Assembly: GCA_000242935.3 (NCBI GenBank)
Contig: CP007053.1
Span: forward strand, 1,240,001-1,304,000
Length of the DNA: 64,000 bases
From: Opitutaceae bacterium TAV5
GTDB lineage: Bacteria > Verrucomicrobiota > Verrucomicrobiia > Opitutales > Opitutaceae
Reading direction: 5' to 3'
Below the pieces are notes generated by a model. The model was not told the origin of the DNA, made no database searches, and saw only the letters and a program-made list of their open reading frames with translations. The position numbers were made by a program, and so were the translations under genes. Shown piece after piece: positions 26,546 to 35,326 of this stretch (within the stretch, counting starts at the first letter, position 1; each line of letters opens with the position of its first letter).

Positions 26546-27381
26546 ACGTATCGCCCTTCCGCCCTCTCCGCAGCCTCGCGCTTGCCATCATCACCTGCCA
26601 GACCGCCCTCCTTGCCGCCACCACCCCACCCACGCCCGCCGATACCGACCGCGAGGACTTCAAGACCCAACTCGACCCCCCCGCCCCCGTTTCCCGTCCC
26701 GCAGATCCGGACGACACCGCCGCCTACCGCATCCTTTGTATCGGTGACAGCATTACCCGACACGGGACCAGCGAGCACACCCGCCAGAAGCTCGGCTGGG
26801 ACCACGTCGGCGGCATGGCTGTCAGCGCGGAGGAAAACGACTACGCCCACCGCCTTGCCCGCCTCGTACAGGACGCGCTTCCCGAGCGCCGCGTCGAACT
26901 CCACTTCCATACTGCCGGCGGCTCCGGCAAGGCCAGCCAGCGCCTCGCCTCCATCGATACCGTTCTCCCGCTCAACCCTCACCTCGTCGTTGTGCAACTC
27001 GGCGAACACGAGAGGGAGGTCGACGGCATCGAATCACTAAAGACCAACTACGAAAACCTTGTCACCGCCTTCGATCGCCAGGCACCGCACCGTCCCCTCG
27101 TCATCGCCACCGGCACATGGAGCCTCGGCAAACAGGAACCCCTCCCCGACGCTCCCGGCGGCTGGCGTTACACCGGCTGGCCCGCGACCGTGGACCGTGT
27201 GATGCGCGACGTTTGCCAGCAACACGGCATCCCTTTTGTTCCCGTCAACGACCTCGCCCGCGACCCTGCCAACCGCGGCTGGGGGACCTCTCCCGGTGTC
27301 AAATGGCATCCCAACGACAAGGGACACGAAGGCTACGCCCGCCTGATCTTCGAAGCGTGGAAGAGGACTCGCCCCGAATGA
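26542..27381 (+). CDS. Secreted SGNH/GDSL hydrolase, probable acetylxylan-type esterase
   Basis: Encodes 279 residues; ATG overlaps the preceding stop (ATGA). The N-terminus is a signal peptide (SLALAIITCQTALLAATT) followed by a Pro/Asp-rich linker. SGNH blocks: CIGDSITRHG with catalytic Ser, HTAGGSGKAS, VVQLGEHE in place of the usual GxND, and VKWHPNDKGH with the Asp and His of the triad. The Asn of block III seems to be replaced (QLGEHE), a variant that occurs in this superfamily. Likely partner of the GH51-like enzyme in removing ester groups from arabinoxylan; substrate is not shown by the sequence. Confidence 0.82.
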   Translation: MNVSPFRPLRSLALAIITCQTALLAATTPPTPADTDREDFKTQLDPPAPVSRPADPDDTAAYRILCIGDSITRHGTSEHTRQKLGWDHVGGMAVSAEENDYAHRLARLVQDALPERRVELHFHTAGGSGKASQRLASIDTVLPLNPHLVVVQLGEHEREVDGIESLKTNYENLVTAFDRQAPHRPLVIATGTWSLGKQEPLPDAPGGWRYTGWPATVDRVMRDVCQQHGIPFVPVNDLARDPANRGWGTSPGVKWHPNDKGHEGYARLIFEAWKRTRPE

Positions 27382-27397
27382 TTGTCCCTCTGCATGA

Positions 27398-27586
27398 GCA
27401 GCGGCAACCCTGCCGCTGCATTCAGGTACAGGCAGGTGGTCGCCTCCACTTCCCGACAGGAGAGGGATAATCCATCCGGCGCAGAGCACGAGGAGGCGGG
27501 CGGCGCAGAGCGCCGTCCACGGGCTGGAAGCCCGTGCCACGTCGATCCGGCGGCTTCGCCGTCAGCGGGCGGGACGCCCGCGCCAC
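27398..27586. repeat. GC-rich palindromic repeats between cassette genes
   Basis: The 256-bp gap 27382-27637 holds a hairpin with perfect 9-bp arms GCAGCGGCA (27398-27406) and TGCCGCTGC (27411-27419) around ACCC, one reverse copy of the CACGGGC/GCCCGTG unit at 27518-27540, and a related GCGGGC/GCCCGC unit at 27565-27586. All belong to the family also found inside coding genes. Confidence 0.85.
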
Positions 27587-27637
27587 TCCAGAGTTGCCCC
27601 CGACAGCGGTTTGATCCGTATTCGTCGCTAAATATCC

Positions 27638-28885
27638 ATGATCGCTGCTCCCTCTTCGTTATCATGCCAGGGGAATGCCTCGACGCCTGCCCCCACTCGC
27701 GCCTGCTGGATTGATCTTCTCGTCCGCATTGCCACGCCGCCGCTCGAAGCTCTCGCCAGCGACCGGCTCCGGGCGACGATGCCGGTCGAATCCCGCCCGG
27801 GTCTCCCGACTCCGCGGCAAACCGTTTCCCATCTCGAAGCCATCGGCCGCACGCTCGCCGGCCTCGCGCCGTGGCTCGAACTCGAATGGGCGAATATCTC
27901 CGGCACGACCGATGATGAGGTTGCGGCGCAGGCACGGCTTCGCCAGCTTGCCCGTGCCGCCCTGGCTCGCAGCGTCGATCCGGCTTCACCCGACCGGCTC
28001 AATTTTACCGAAGGCGGACAACCCCTCGTGGATGCCGCCTTCCTGGCTCATGGCTTGCTGCGCGCCCCGCAGACGCTCTGGCATGGGCTCGATACCGTCA
28101 CGCGCGAGCGCCTGGTCGCCGCATTGCGCGCCACTCGCGTCATTACCCCCGGCTTCAACAATTGGCTGCTGTTTTCCGCCATGATCGAGGCCTGCCTGCT
28201 GCGTTTTACGGGCGAGGCGGATTTCCTGCGGATCGACTACGCCGTTCGTCAACACGAGCAGTGGTACAAAGGCGATGGTGCTTATGGTGACGGGCCGGCG
28301 TTTCATTGGGATTTTTACAACAGCTACGTCATCCAGCCCATGCTGCTCGATGTCGTCGAAACGGTTTGCGCTTATGGTAAAAACATCGGCGGCAGCCGGC
28401 CCACTCCCGAAGCATGGAAAACCTTGCTCGCCACCCTGCGCGTCCGGGCCGCGCGTTACGCCAAGGTGCAGGAACGGCTGATCGCGGCGGACGGAAGTTT
28501 CCCGGTCATCGGGCGCTCGCTGGCCTATCGTTGCGGTGCGTTCCAGCATCTGGCCCAGATGGCGTTGCAAAAAACCCTCCCGCCCGGTCTTCCGCCAGCT
28601 CAGGTTCGCTGTGCGCTCACGGCGGTTATCCGTCGCACGCTGGAGGCTTCCAACACCTTCGATGATGCCGGCTGGCTGCGCATCGGTCTTGCCGGTCATC
28701 AGCCAGCGCTGGGCGAAACCTACATCAGCACGGGCAGCCTCTACCTTTGCTCGACGGCTTTCCTCCCGCTCGGTTTGCCCGCTTCGGATGATTTCTGGTC
28801 GGCGCCGGACGAACCGTGGACCGCCGTCCGGGTGTGGCAACTCGGCGAAAATATCCCCGTCGATCAATCGCTTTACGATCATTGA
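27638..28885 (+). CDS. DUF2264-type protein
   Basis: Encodes 415 residues that match the DUF2264 pattern: LNFTEGGQPLVDAAFLAHGLLRA-like N-terminal helices, PGFNNWLLFSAMIEACLL, and WYKGDGAYGDGPAFHWDFYNSYV, with a C-terminal QPALGETYISTGSLYLCST. Proteins of this group are predicted alpha/alpha-toroids found with polysaccharide lyases and glycosidases and are thought to act on oligosaccharides, but the reaction is unproven. No signal peptide is seen, so a cytoplasmic role is likely. It is the last gene of the second cassette and is separated from the SGNH gene by repeats. The start at 27638 is the first ATG; a start further in is possible. Confidence 0.8.
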   Translation: MIAAPSSLSCQGNASTPAPTRACWIDLLVRIATPPLEALASDRLRATMPVESRPGLPTPRQTVSHLEAIGRTLAGLAPWLELEWANISGTTDDEVAAQARLRQLARAALARSVDPASPDRLNFTEGGQPLVDAAFLAHGLLRAPQTLWHGLDTVTRERLVAALRATRVITPGFNNWLLFSAMIEACLLRFTGEADFLRIDYAVRQHEQWYKGDGAYGDGPAFHWDFYNSYVIQPMLLDVVETVCAYGKNIGGSRPTPEAWKTLLATLRVRAARYAKVQERLIAADGSFPVIGRSLAYRCGAFQHLAQMALQKTLPPGLPPAQVRCALTAVIRRTLEASNTFDDAGWLRIGLAGHQPALGETYISTGSLYLCSTAFLPLGLPASDDFWSAPDEPWTAVRVWQLGENIPVDQSLYDH

Positions 28886-28909
28886 TCTTCGGGGAGGTTT
28901 TTAAAATTA

Positions 28910-29044
28910 ACCGCGAAGGACGCGAAGGATGCGAAGATCAGAAAAAACAAAACCATTGAGTTTTTTCTGATTGATTGAATGTAAATCGGCCGGGGATTTG
29001 TATCTGAATATTGACTACTTGGAACCCTTCGCGTTCTTCGCGGT
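28910..29044. repeat. Dyad repeat with nonamer arms, copy B
   Basis: The left arm 28910-28936 is the same nonamer run as in copy A (10087-10113). The right arm near 29025-29044 is shorter and more divergent. The interior keeps TTTTTTCTGATTGATTGAA and GATTTGTATCTGA, so both copies descend from one mobile or duplicating unit. It occupies most of the 402-bp gap 28886-29287 between a DUF2264 gene and a convergent oxidoreductase gene. Confidence 0.85.
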
Positions 29045-29262
29045 AAAAAAGAATTTTCAGGAGTCCTCTTCGGGAAAACGGTCAGGCGGCAACCGCCGTC
29101 CGCCTGTAACGCCCTCCCCTCCCCGCCGCGTCTGCCCCGCGTTATCTTTCATTCACGGAGGCCGGGCCCGTGCTTTCCCGGACGATAAGCTCCGTGGGAA
29201 GCCAGCCACTCACGCGCCACGAAGTGACGTCACTGCGGTTCTCGAACGGTTTGACCGAGAAC

Positions 29263-29284
29263 GGAGCGGGAATCCCGCCGCTCC
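29263..29284. repeat. Hairpin just after an oxidoreductase stop codon
   Basis: GGAGCGG and its partner at 29263-29284 form a 22-bp near-palindrome that ends 4 bp beyond the stop codon of the minus-strand FAD oxidoreductase. It resembles the GGAGCGGCGG units elsewhere. Without a T-tract it is better called a repeat than a terminator. Confidence 0.6.
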
Positions 29285-29287
29285 GGC

Positions 29288-30727
29288 TTACTCCGGAACA
29301 ATGGCTCCGTGCCGGCGCAGCAGCGCATGGATTTCGGCGACCGGCACCTCGCGCATGTCGGCATCCCGCGCGGCGGCGAGCGCGGCGGCGGCTCCGGCGG
29401 CCTGTCCCATCGCCATCGCCGAGGCCTGCACCCGAAAGGCGGAATTGGCTTCGCGATCCCCGCAGGCGCACCGGCCGGCGACGATGATCCGGCGGCCCGC
29501 CTTCGGCAGCAGCGCGCCGAGCGGGATCGTCGGGAAAACACCCTCGGTCAGATAGCGCGTGTCGATGCCCCCGCCGCCGACAACATGCAGGTCGATCGGA
29601 TAAAAACTGTAACAGACCGAATCCGGCCACACATGGCCGGTCACGTAATCGTCGTGCGTGATGCGCGTTTCACCCTCGATTGTCACGCTTTCCCGGATAC
29701 CGCATTCGCTGGCGCACCACTCGATGCGGAAGCCGTCCGTGCCCGCGCCCGGCGGTTGCGAGCGGAAAAAGCGCACGATCCTCAGCATGGCGGCGCGCGC
29801 CTGAAGCTCGGCTGCGGTGCGTCCCTCGCTGGTGGAACCGTCCACGCCGGGCACGTGCATCGAGTTGCCGCCGCGCCCGTGCAGGAACGAACGCACCGGA
29901 TGGTGCGCGGCCTGGAAATCGGAGCGCTTCATTTCGCCGCGCTCCACTGCGGCCAGAAATGCCTGCTCCATCGCGTCGAGCGCGGCCGGGTTGTCGCGTT
30001 CGATCTGCGCGAGGTCGTAGCCGCCGGCGCGCATGACGAGGGTGCCCGGCTGGCGTTGCTCCGGACGCACCACCGGCAGGCCGGCGAGCGCGACAACGTT
30101 GGCGTCTCCCGTGCAATCGACCACCACCCGCGCCTCGACCTGTCGCAGACCTTCCTTGCCGCAGAGCGTAACCCGCCAGCGAGCCGGAGCGGCGGTTTTT
30201 TCTGCCAATCCGCCGCCGGAAAGACTGACCGTTCCACCAGTCCGGTTACGGGCGCGCTGTCGCGCGTCCGGCGGCGGTTCGGCAGGAAAAACCGCCGCTC
30301 CGGTTTCGAAAACCGCCTCCGCCGGCATCGTGTGCAGGAGAATCTGCACGCCCGCATCCAGCAGCATCCGGTCGGCAAGCGCGGCATAGACGGGGATGTT
30401 GACGAGAACCTGCTGCTGCCAGTGACGCCTGCCGCGCCACGCGGAAAAATCCGGCAACGCATCGCCCGCCTCGCGGACGGCGGCCGTGACGAGTTCCCAG
30501 CCGATCCCGGCAATGATTTGCCGGCCCCAGGCATGGAAGAGACCGGGAAAATTGACCCCGCCAAGCGTGGTGGTACCTCCGGTGATGCCGCTCTTCTCGA
30601 CCAGCAACGTCCGCGCTCCGGCACGCGCGGCCTGCGTGGCGGCGACGATGCCGGCAGGGCCGGCACCGACGACAAGAACATCGACGGCGGGAAGTACATT
30701 GCGGGTGATGCGGTTGGATTCGTTCAT
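29288..30727 (-). CDS. FAD-dependent oxidoreductase with palindrome insertion
   Basis: Encodes 479 residues. The N-terminal Rossmann motif VLVVGAGPAGIVAATQAARA with the acidic end VEKSG binds FAD, followed by GGTTTLGGVNFPGLF; VVVDCTGDANV and the C-terminal AGRCACGDREANSAFRVQAS complete the FAD_oxidored family pattern (about 450 residues normally). The family includes dehydrogenases of unknown substrate, common in Verrucomicrobiota near glycosidases. Residues about 142-182 are encoded by a 120-bp imperfect palindrome and interrupt the region between QILLHTMPAEAVFE and WRVTLCGKEG. The gene is divergent from an AraC-type regulator, its likely controller. Cytoplasmic by lack of a signal peptide. 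Confidence 0.82.
   Translation of the reverse strand: MNESNRITRNVLPAVDVLVVGAGPAGIVAATQAARAGARTLLVEKSGITGGTTTLGGVNFPGLFHAWGRQIIAGIGWELVTAAVREAGDALPDFSAWRGRRHWQQQVLVNIPVYAALADRMLLDAGVQILLHTMPAEAVFETGAAVFPAEPPPDARQRARNRTGGTVSLSGGGLAEKTAAPARWRVTLCGKEGLRQVEARVVVDCTGDANVVALAGLPVVRPEQRQPGTLVMRAGGYDLAQIERDNPAALDAMEQAFLAAVERGEMKRSDFQAAHHPVRSFLHGRGGNSMHVPGVDGSTSEGRTAAELQARAAMLRIVRFFRSQPPGAGTDGFRIEWCASECGIRESVTIEGETRITHDDYVTGHVWPDSVCYSFYPIDLHVVGGGGIDTRYLTEGVFPTIPLGALLPKAGRRIIVAGRCACGDREANSAFRVQASAMAMGQAAGAAAALAAARDADMREVPVAEIHALLRRHGAIVPE
30183..30302. repeat. Large palindrome inside FAD oxidoreductase frame
   Basis: Arms of 37 nt at 30183-30219 and 30266-30302 pair at 34 of 37 positions, beginning CCGGAGCGGCGG on each strand, around 46 nt of spacer. 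The total of 120 nt is exactly 40 codons, so the frame is kept. The encoded residues are rich in Ala, Pro, Gly and Arg and carry no part of the FAD family motifs. Confidence 0.85.
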
Positions 30728-30777
30728 GACAGGAAAAAGGCAGGCGGTTCACTCGGGAGTCCCCGGAATTCCGGTTT

Positions 30778-30846
30778 ACACAAAGGACGCAAAGAGCGCG
30801 AAGTTGCTTCACTCCCGTTTCTTCGCGTTCTTTGCGCCCTTTGTGC
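30778..30846. repeat. Short-period dyad in divergent promoter
   Basis: Arms at 30778-30803 and 30821-30846 pair at 23 of 26 (ACACAAAGGACGCAAAGAG on the left). The element lies in the 253-bp region between the FAD oxidoreductase and the AraC-type gene. It belongs to the same short-period class as 50276-50397. Confidence 0.8.
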
Positions 30847-30980
30847 AAGTTCGGTTTTCATCGGGATTCCAGTCCGGTCCGATGACATGGAGACAACGGT
30901 GGACAGGCAATGCCCCGGGCTTTCACGATTTTCATTTTTTGTTATAAAAACAGCCGACGATCCGTTACCGTCTTCGCATC

Positions 30981-31850
30981 ATGAGCACCTCCGCACCACT
31001 TGAACGTCCGCTGCGTTTCGGGGACTGGGCACATATCCGGCATGCGCTGATCTGGGCCTACGAGGGGCCGGTGTGGCCGGCATCGGCCGCGGGAACGTAT
31101 TCGAGCAACGACATGTCGTGCTGGCTGATCCGGCGCGGACGGGTGACGCTGACCACGGCGGGCAAATCGCTGACGGCCCGCGCCGGCCAGTGGGCCTTTG
31201 TATCCACCCCGACGCGACACCAGGCTTTCAGCAAGGATGCGGAGCTGCTTTCCCTCCATTTCAACTTCACCTGGCCGGGCGGCGAACCGGTGATCGCGCA
31301 GCCGCGCACCGTCGTCTTCGACGCGGACGAACACCCGCAGCTCGAACGCGCCGCCCTGCCGATGGTGCGGCTGGTGCGCCGGCATTTTCCGAAAGCCCAC
31401 GCGTTCCTGCCCGCCGAATTCTGTTCGCTGCCGCTCTACCTGCGCGTGCAGAAGCTGCTGCCGGCGTGGCTGGAGGCCTGGCTGGCCGCCCAGGCCGTCT
31501 TCGCCAATTTCCCGCAGCGTCTGGGCCTGACGGACGACCGGATCCTGCAGGCCCTGGCCGAGCTGGACCGCTGGCCGCTCGGCCAGAAATTTTCCGAGTG
31601 CGAACTGGTCCGGCGCACCGGACTGGGACGCTCGCAGCTCAATGCGCTTTTCGTCCGGTCAACGGGCACGACCCCCCGCCGTTACCTGGAGCGCCGACGG
31701 CTGGAGGCCGCGGAGCGGTTGCTCGGGCACACGCAGATGAGCGTGAAGGAAATCGGCATCGATCTCGGTTTTCGTTACGAATCCCATTTCAGCCAGTGGT
31801 TCCGCGCGCACAGGAGCGCGGCGCCGTCGGCATGGCGGGCGGCGCGGTGA
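30981..31850 (+). CDS. AraC family transcriptional regulator
   Basis: Encodes 289 residues. Residues about 20-110 form a cupin-like effector domain (WLIRRGRVTLTTAGKSLTARAGQWAF, LLSLHFNFTWPGG). Residues about 185-287 carry the AraC HTH pair (SECELVRRTGLGRSQLNALFVR, then MSVKEIGIDLGFRYESHFSQWF, ending at PSAWR). Divergent from the FAD oxidoreductase with a shared 253-bp promoter region, so that gene is the likely target. Effector unknown; a sugar or sugar acid is probable for this architecture. Confidence 0.86.
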   Translation: MSTSAPLERPLRFGDWAHIRHALIWAYEGPVWPASAAGTYSSNDMSCWLIRRGRVTLTTAGKSLTARAGQWAFVSTPTRHQAFSKDAELLSLHFNFTWPGGEPVIAQPRTVVFDADEHPQLERAALPMVRLVRRHFPKAHAFLPAEFCSLPLYLRVQKLLPAWLEAWLAAQAVFANFPQRLGLTDDRILQALAELDRWPLGQKFSECELVRRTGLGRSQLNALFVRSTGTTPRRYLERRRLEAAERLLGHTQMSVKEIGIDLGFRYESHFSQWFRAHRSAAPSAWRAAR

Positions 31851-31865
31851 CGCCGGATTCGCGTA

Positions 31866-32453
31866 TCAGATCACCCGCCGCGCGGCAGGCCCGGCGGCGG
31901 GGTCGCCTCCGAATGTCGATCCCGGCAAGGTCCGCAGGCGCCGCCACGTCCGCCAGACGAGGGCAAGGGCGTGCATCGCCGTGGAGCGCAGGGTGCGCCT
32001 GCCGCGGGCGGCCCCGCGTTTTTTCAAAAAGGCGGCGGCGGGCCACCGGCCAAACATCCCGGCAAACATGAGCGGCGTCATGCCGCCGCCGTTGTCCGCA
32101 TTCACGTCCGCACCGGCATCGAACAGGATTCCCAGCATCTCCACGTCGCCCTTGAAGGCGGCGCCGCCGAGCGGCGTCTGCCCCCGGCCATTGCGCCGGT
32201 CCACGTCCGCGCCGCAGGCCAGCAGCATGCGGACGGTGTCCGCGTGGCCGTTGTAGGCGGCGAGCATCAGCAGGGTGTTGCCCCGGTGGTCCTCCAGGTT
32301 GGCGGCCAGACCGGCGCGCAGCATGGAGTGCAGGGTTTCCGTCTCCCCGTGGCGCGCGAAATCGAGCGCCATGAGTTGCAGCTCGGCGTAGCGTTTTTCC
32401 TCCGCCTCGGTGACGGTGCACGGCGAGGCGGCCGGTGACGGATGCGTTGCCAT
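31866..32453 (-). CDS. Ankyrin-repeat protein next to catalase (AnkB-like)
   Basis: Encodes 195 residues with three to four ankyrin repeats at about 40-150 (RGNTLLMLAAYNGHADTVRML, GQTPLGGAAFKGDVEMLGIL, GMTPLMFAGMFGRWPAAAFL), a short N-terminal helix and a basic tail. It lies 24 bp downstream of the catalase gene on the same strand. In Pseudomonas aeruginosa the ankyrin gene ankB follows katB and is needed for full catalase activity, and the same pairing here argues for a helper role. The Pseudomonas protein is periplasmic; here no signal peptide is obvious. Confidence 0.85.
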   Translation of the reverse strand: MATHPSPAASPCTVTEAEEKRYAELQLMALDFARHGETETLHSMLRAGLAANLEDHRGNTLLMLAAYNGHADTVRMLLACGADVDRRNGRGQTPLGGAAFKGDVEMLGILFDAGADVNADNGGGMTPLMFAGMFGRWPAAAFLKKRGAARGRRTLRSTAMHALALVWRTWRRLRTLPGSTFGGDPAAGPAARRVI

Positions 32454-32477
32454 CGCGGGTTCTCCCCTGCGCCGTCC

Positions 32478-33935
32478 TCAGGAGGAGGCCGCCGCGGCGA
32501 GCCGGGCGATCGCCTGCCGGACGCCTTCGCCATAGGCCGGATCGGCTTTCGTGAAGTGACCCAGCTGACGCTCGACGATAAAATCGGGCACGCCGGCCAT
32601 GGCCTCGGCGATGTTCTCGAAGAGCTGGCGCTTCTGGTCGTCCGACATGAGGCGGAACAGGTTGCCGGGCTGCGTGTAGTCGTCGTTGCCGATGCGGTGG
32701 TCGTAGCGGTCGGCGTCGCCGGAGATGCGCAGCGGCGGCTCCGCGTGGGCGGGCGACTGCACGGGGCCGTTGAAGCTGTTGGGCTCGTACCAGGCATCGC
32801 TGCTTTCGGGCGCGGTGAAATGCATGGCCCCGTCGAGATGATAGGTGTTGACCGGGGATTTGGGCGCGTTGACCGGGAGCTTCTCATACCAGGTGCCGAT
32901 GCGGTAGCGGTGGGCGTCGGCATAGGAGAAGATGCGGGCCTGCAACATCTTGTCGGGCGAGAAACCGATGCCGGGGACGATGTTCTTCGGCGCGAAGGCG
33001 GCCTGCTCGATCTCGGCGAAGTAGTTCTCCGGATTGCGGTTGAGCTCCAGCACGCCGACGTCGATCAGCGGGTAGTCGGCATGCGGCCACACCTTGGTCA
33101 GGTCAAACGGGTTGATGTGATAGGTCTCCGCCTCGTGTTCGGGCATGACCTGGATTTTGACGTTCCATTTCGGGAAATCGCCACGCTCGATTGCCTCGTA
33201 GAGGTCGCGCTGCGCGCTTTCGCGATCCTTGCCGACAAGGGCCTCGGCTTCGCGATTGGTGAGGTTCCTGATGCCCTGGGCGGTCTTGAAGTGGAATTTC
33301 ACCCAGAAGCGCTCGTTCCCGGCGTTGAACAGGCTGTAGGTATGGGAACCGAAGCCGTTGACGTGACGGTAGCCGGCGGGCAGGCCGCGGTCGGACATCA
33401 GGATCGTCACCTGGTGCAGGCTTTCCGGGGAGAGCGACCAGAAATCCCACATGGCGGTGGCGCTGCGCAGGTTGGTGCGCGGGTGGCGTTTCTGGGTATG
33501 GATGAAATCGGGAAACTTCAGCGGGTCGCGCACGAAGAAGACGGGGGTGTTGTTGCCGACGAGATCCCAGTTGCCCTCGTCGGTGTAGAATTTCAGGGCG
33601 AAGCCGCGCACGTCGCGCTCGGCATCGGCCGCGCCACGCTCGCCGGCGACGGTCGAGAAACGCAGCAGCACGTCGGTTTTCTTGCCGACCGCGGAAAACA
33701 CGCTGGCCTTCGTGTAGCGCGTGATGTCGTGCGTGACGGTGAAGGTGCCGAAGGCGCCGGAGCCCTTGGCGTGGACGGTGCGCTCGGGCACGCGTTCGCG
33801 GTTCTGGTGGGCCAGCTTTTCAAGCAACTGGTAATCCTGCAGGAGGAGGGGGCCGCGCGGCCCGGCGCTGAGGGAGTTCTGGTTGTCAGCCACGGGATTG
33901 CCCGCGGTGGTCGTCAGGATGGAGGGATTGCTCAT
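32478..33935 (-). CDS. katA: Monofunctional heme catalase
   Basis: Encodes 485 residues, the size of small-subunit (clade 3) catalases. Catalytic His about 55 lies in [15 protein letters not shown], the distal-side Asn in [11 protein letters not shown], and the proximal heme-binding Tyr about 338 in [12 protein letters not shown]; the signature [20 protein letters not shown] is intact. It dismutates hydrogen peroxide to water and oxygen in the cytosol. The gene is divergent from oxyR, with an OxyR site between them, and heads a two-gene operon with an ankyrin-repeat protein. No signal peptide is seen. Confidence 0.95.
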   Translation of the reverse strand: MSNPSILTTTAGNPVADNQNSLSAGPRGPLLLQDYQLLEKLAHQNRERVPERTVHAKGSGAFGTFTVTHDITRYTKASVFSAVGKKTDVLLRFSTVAGERGAADAERDVRGFALKFYTDEGNWDLVGNNTPVFFVRDPLKFPDFIHTQKRHPRTNLRSATAMWDFWSLSPESLHQVTILMSDRGLPAGYRHVNGFGSHTYSLFNAGNERFWVKFHFKTAQGIRNLTNREAEALVGKDRESAQRDLYEAIERGDFPKWNVKIQVMPEHEAETYHINPFDLTKVWPHADYPLIDVGVLELNRNPENYFAEIEQAAFAPKNIVPGIGFSPDKMLQARIFSYADAHRYRIGTWYEKLPVNAPKSPVNTYHLDGAMHFTAPESSDAWYEPNSFNGPVQSPAHAEPPLRISGDADRYDHRIGNDDYTQPGNLFRLMSDDQKRQLFENIAEAMAGVPDFIVERQLGHFTKADPAYGEGVRQAIARLAAAASS

Positions 33936-34075
33936 GTCTTTTGGTCGTTTGTCGTGGAGATGTGTCAGCAGACGGCCTTCGTGTCGGGAAAGCCGCCCTT
34001 GCGCGCGCGCATCTCTTGTCGTGGTCGGGATGCCCGTGCTCCAGACAGGATGCCGAAAAGTCTGGCCCCTGTGAA

Positions 34076-34112
34076 ATACTTATTTTCCATATGCGCCATA
34101 GATAAAAACTAT
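34076..34112. promoter_or_regulatory. OxyR binding site between catalase gene and oxyR
   Basis: The box ATAGATAAAAACTAT at 34098-34112 matches every fixed position of the OxyR half motif ATAG-N-T-N3-A-N-CTAT. Exactly 7 nt upstream, ATACTTATTTTCCAT at 34076-34090 is a weaker second half, giving the tandem arrangement that OxyR tetramers need. The strong half overlaps the oxyR start codon (34111), which fits autorepression; the site also faces the catalase promoter. Confidence 0.8.
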
Positions 34113-34998
34113 GGAGATCCACCAGCTCCGTTACTTTGTCGAGGTCGTGCGGACTTCCGGTTTCACACGGGCGGCGGAGCGTTGCCACGTCACCCAGCCG
34201 ACCCTGAGCCAGCAGGTGCGCAAGCTGGAGGAGATGCTCGGCGAGCCGTTGCTGCAGCGCCGGCGCGACGGTGTGATCCTCACCTCCTTCGGGAAGACGT
34301 TCTACGAGCGGGCTCTCGCCATCCTCGCCGAGGTGCGGGCGGCGCAGGAGGAGGCCGCCGCCTTTCGCGGAGAGCTGAAGGGGAGTCTTCACCTGGGCAT
34401 GATTCCCACCGTGGCCCCCTACCTGACGCCACGGATGCTGAAGGATTCCCTGAGCCGTTTTCCGCAGATCACGTTTCGCATCACGGAAGACACCACCGAC
34501 AACCTCATGCAGGCGATGCGCAAGGGCACGGTGGACCTGTCGCTCCTCAGCCTTCCGCTGCCCGGCGACGAGTGGGTCGCGGCCGAGCTGATGCGCGACG
34601 AGATTCTCGTCGCCCTGCCCAAAAACCATGCCCTCGGCGGCAAGCCGCGGGTCAACCTGCAACGGCTCGCGGGCGAGCCGCTCGTCCTCATGCAGGAAGC
34701 CCACTGCCTGCGCGGCCAGAGCCTTTCCCTGTGTTCGCAGGCTGGATGGCAGCCCGAGGTGTTTTTTTACAGTTCGCAGATCGACACGCTGCTGGCCATG
34801 GTCGAGGCGGGTCTCGGCATTTCCTTCATCCCGGCGATGGCCCGCCCCTACATGGGCCGGCGCCAAGTGAAACTGCGCTCCCTGGCCAAGGGCGGCGCCT
34901 TCCGCACCATCGCGCTGGTCCGCCATCGGCAAAGCAGCCCGACCCGCGCGCTCCAGCGTTTCTGGGACACCTGCCTGGCCACGTTCGCGAAGGATTGA
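34111..34998 (+). CDS. oxyR: OxyR peroxide sensor (LysR family)
   Basis: Encodes 295 residues: an N-terminal LysR winged helix (RYFVEVVRTSGFTRAAERCHV, QPTLSQQVRKLEEML) and an effector domain. In the effector domain Cys199 and Cys208 lie in HCLRGQSLSLC, the same numbers and spacing as the redox pair of Escherichia coli OxyR, which forms a disulfide on peroxide exposure. This, together with the divergent catalase and the ATAG-N7-CTAT site, makes the identification firm. Expected targets here are the catalase-ankyrin operon and its own gene. Confidence 0.93.
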   Translation: MEIHQLRYFVEVVRTSGFTRAAERCHVTQPTLSQQVRKLEEMLGEPLLQRRRDGVILTSFGKTFYERALAILAEVRAAQEEAAAFRGELKGSLHLGMIPTVAPYLTPRMLKDSLSRFPQITFRITEDTTDNLMQAMRKGTVDLSLLSLPLPGDEWVAAELMRDEILVALPKNHALGGKPRVNLQRLAGEPLVLMQEAHCLRGQSLSLCSQAGWQPEVFFYSSQIDTLLAMVEAGLGISFIPAMARPYMGRRQVKLRSLAKGGAFRTIALVRHRQSSPTRALQRFWDTCLATFAKD

Positions 34999-35326
34999 TT
35001 CCGGCCGCCTCCGGGGAATTCACCACACCCGGTTCTGCCTTGGCCGCCTCCGGTTTTTACATAATTTTTATTGAGCAGAAGGCAAGAAGGGAACGAAGGC
35101 GCTCCAGCACCCGTAACCCGTCCCGCATCCGGAACACGTTCCTTTTGGAACAAAGAACGTTTCTTTCGCCCAATCACCTTCTGTCTGCCAGCGGGCCTTC
35201 GTTCCCACGCTTCTGTTCAAAATTCCGGATCACACCTTTCTTCCCCTTCATCCCCTGGCTTCCGTGTAACCTGCCAAAGCAGAACTGGCCGGGAAACACG
35301 GAGGGCGCCATCGCTCCGCCCCGAAA
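34999..35326. repeat. Intergenic gap with short-period dyad
   Basis: The 328-bp gap between convergent oxyR and rsuA contains an imperfect dyad of the GAACGAAGG class: GAGCAGAAGG...GGGAACGAAGG from about 35074 pairs with a right arm ending near 35220 (CCTTCGTTCCC, GCTTCTGTTC). A small inner hairpin (ACGTTCC/GGAAC) lies near 35147-35166. No gene was recognised. Confidence 0.7.
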
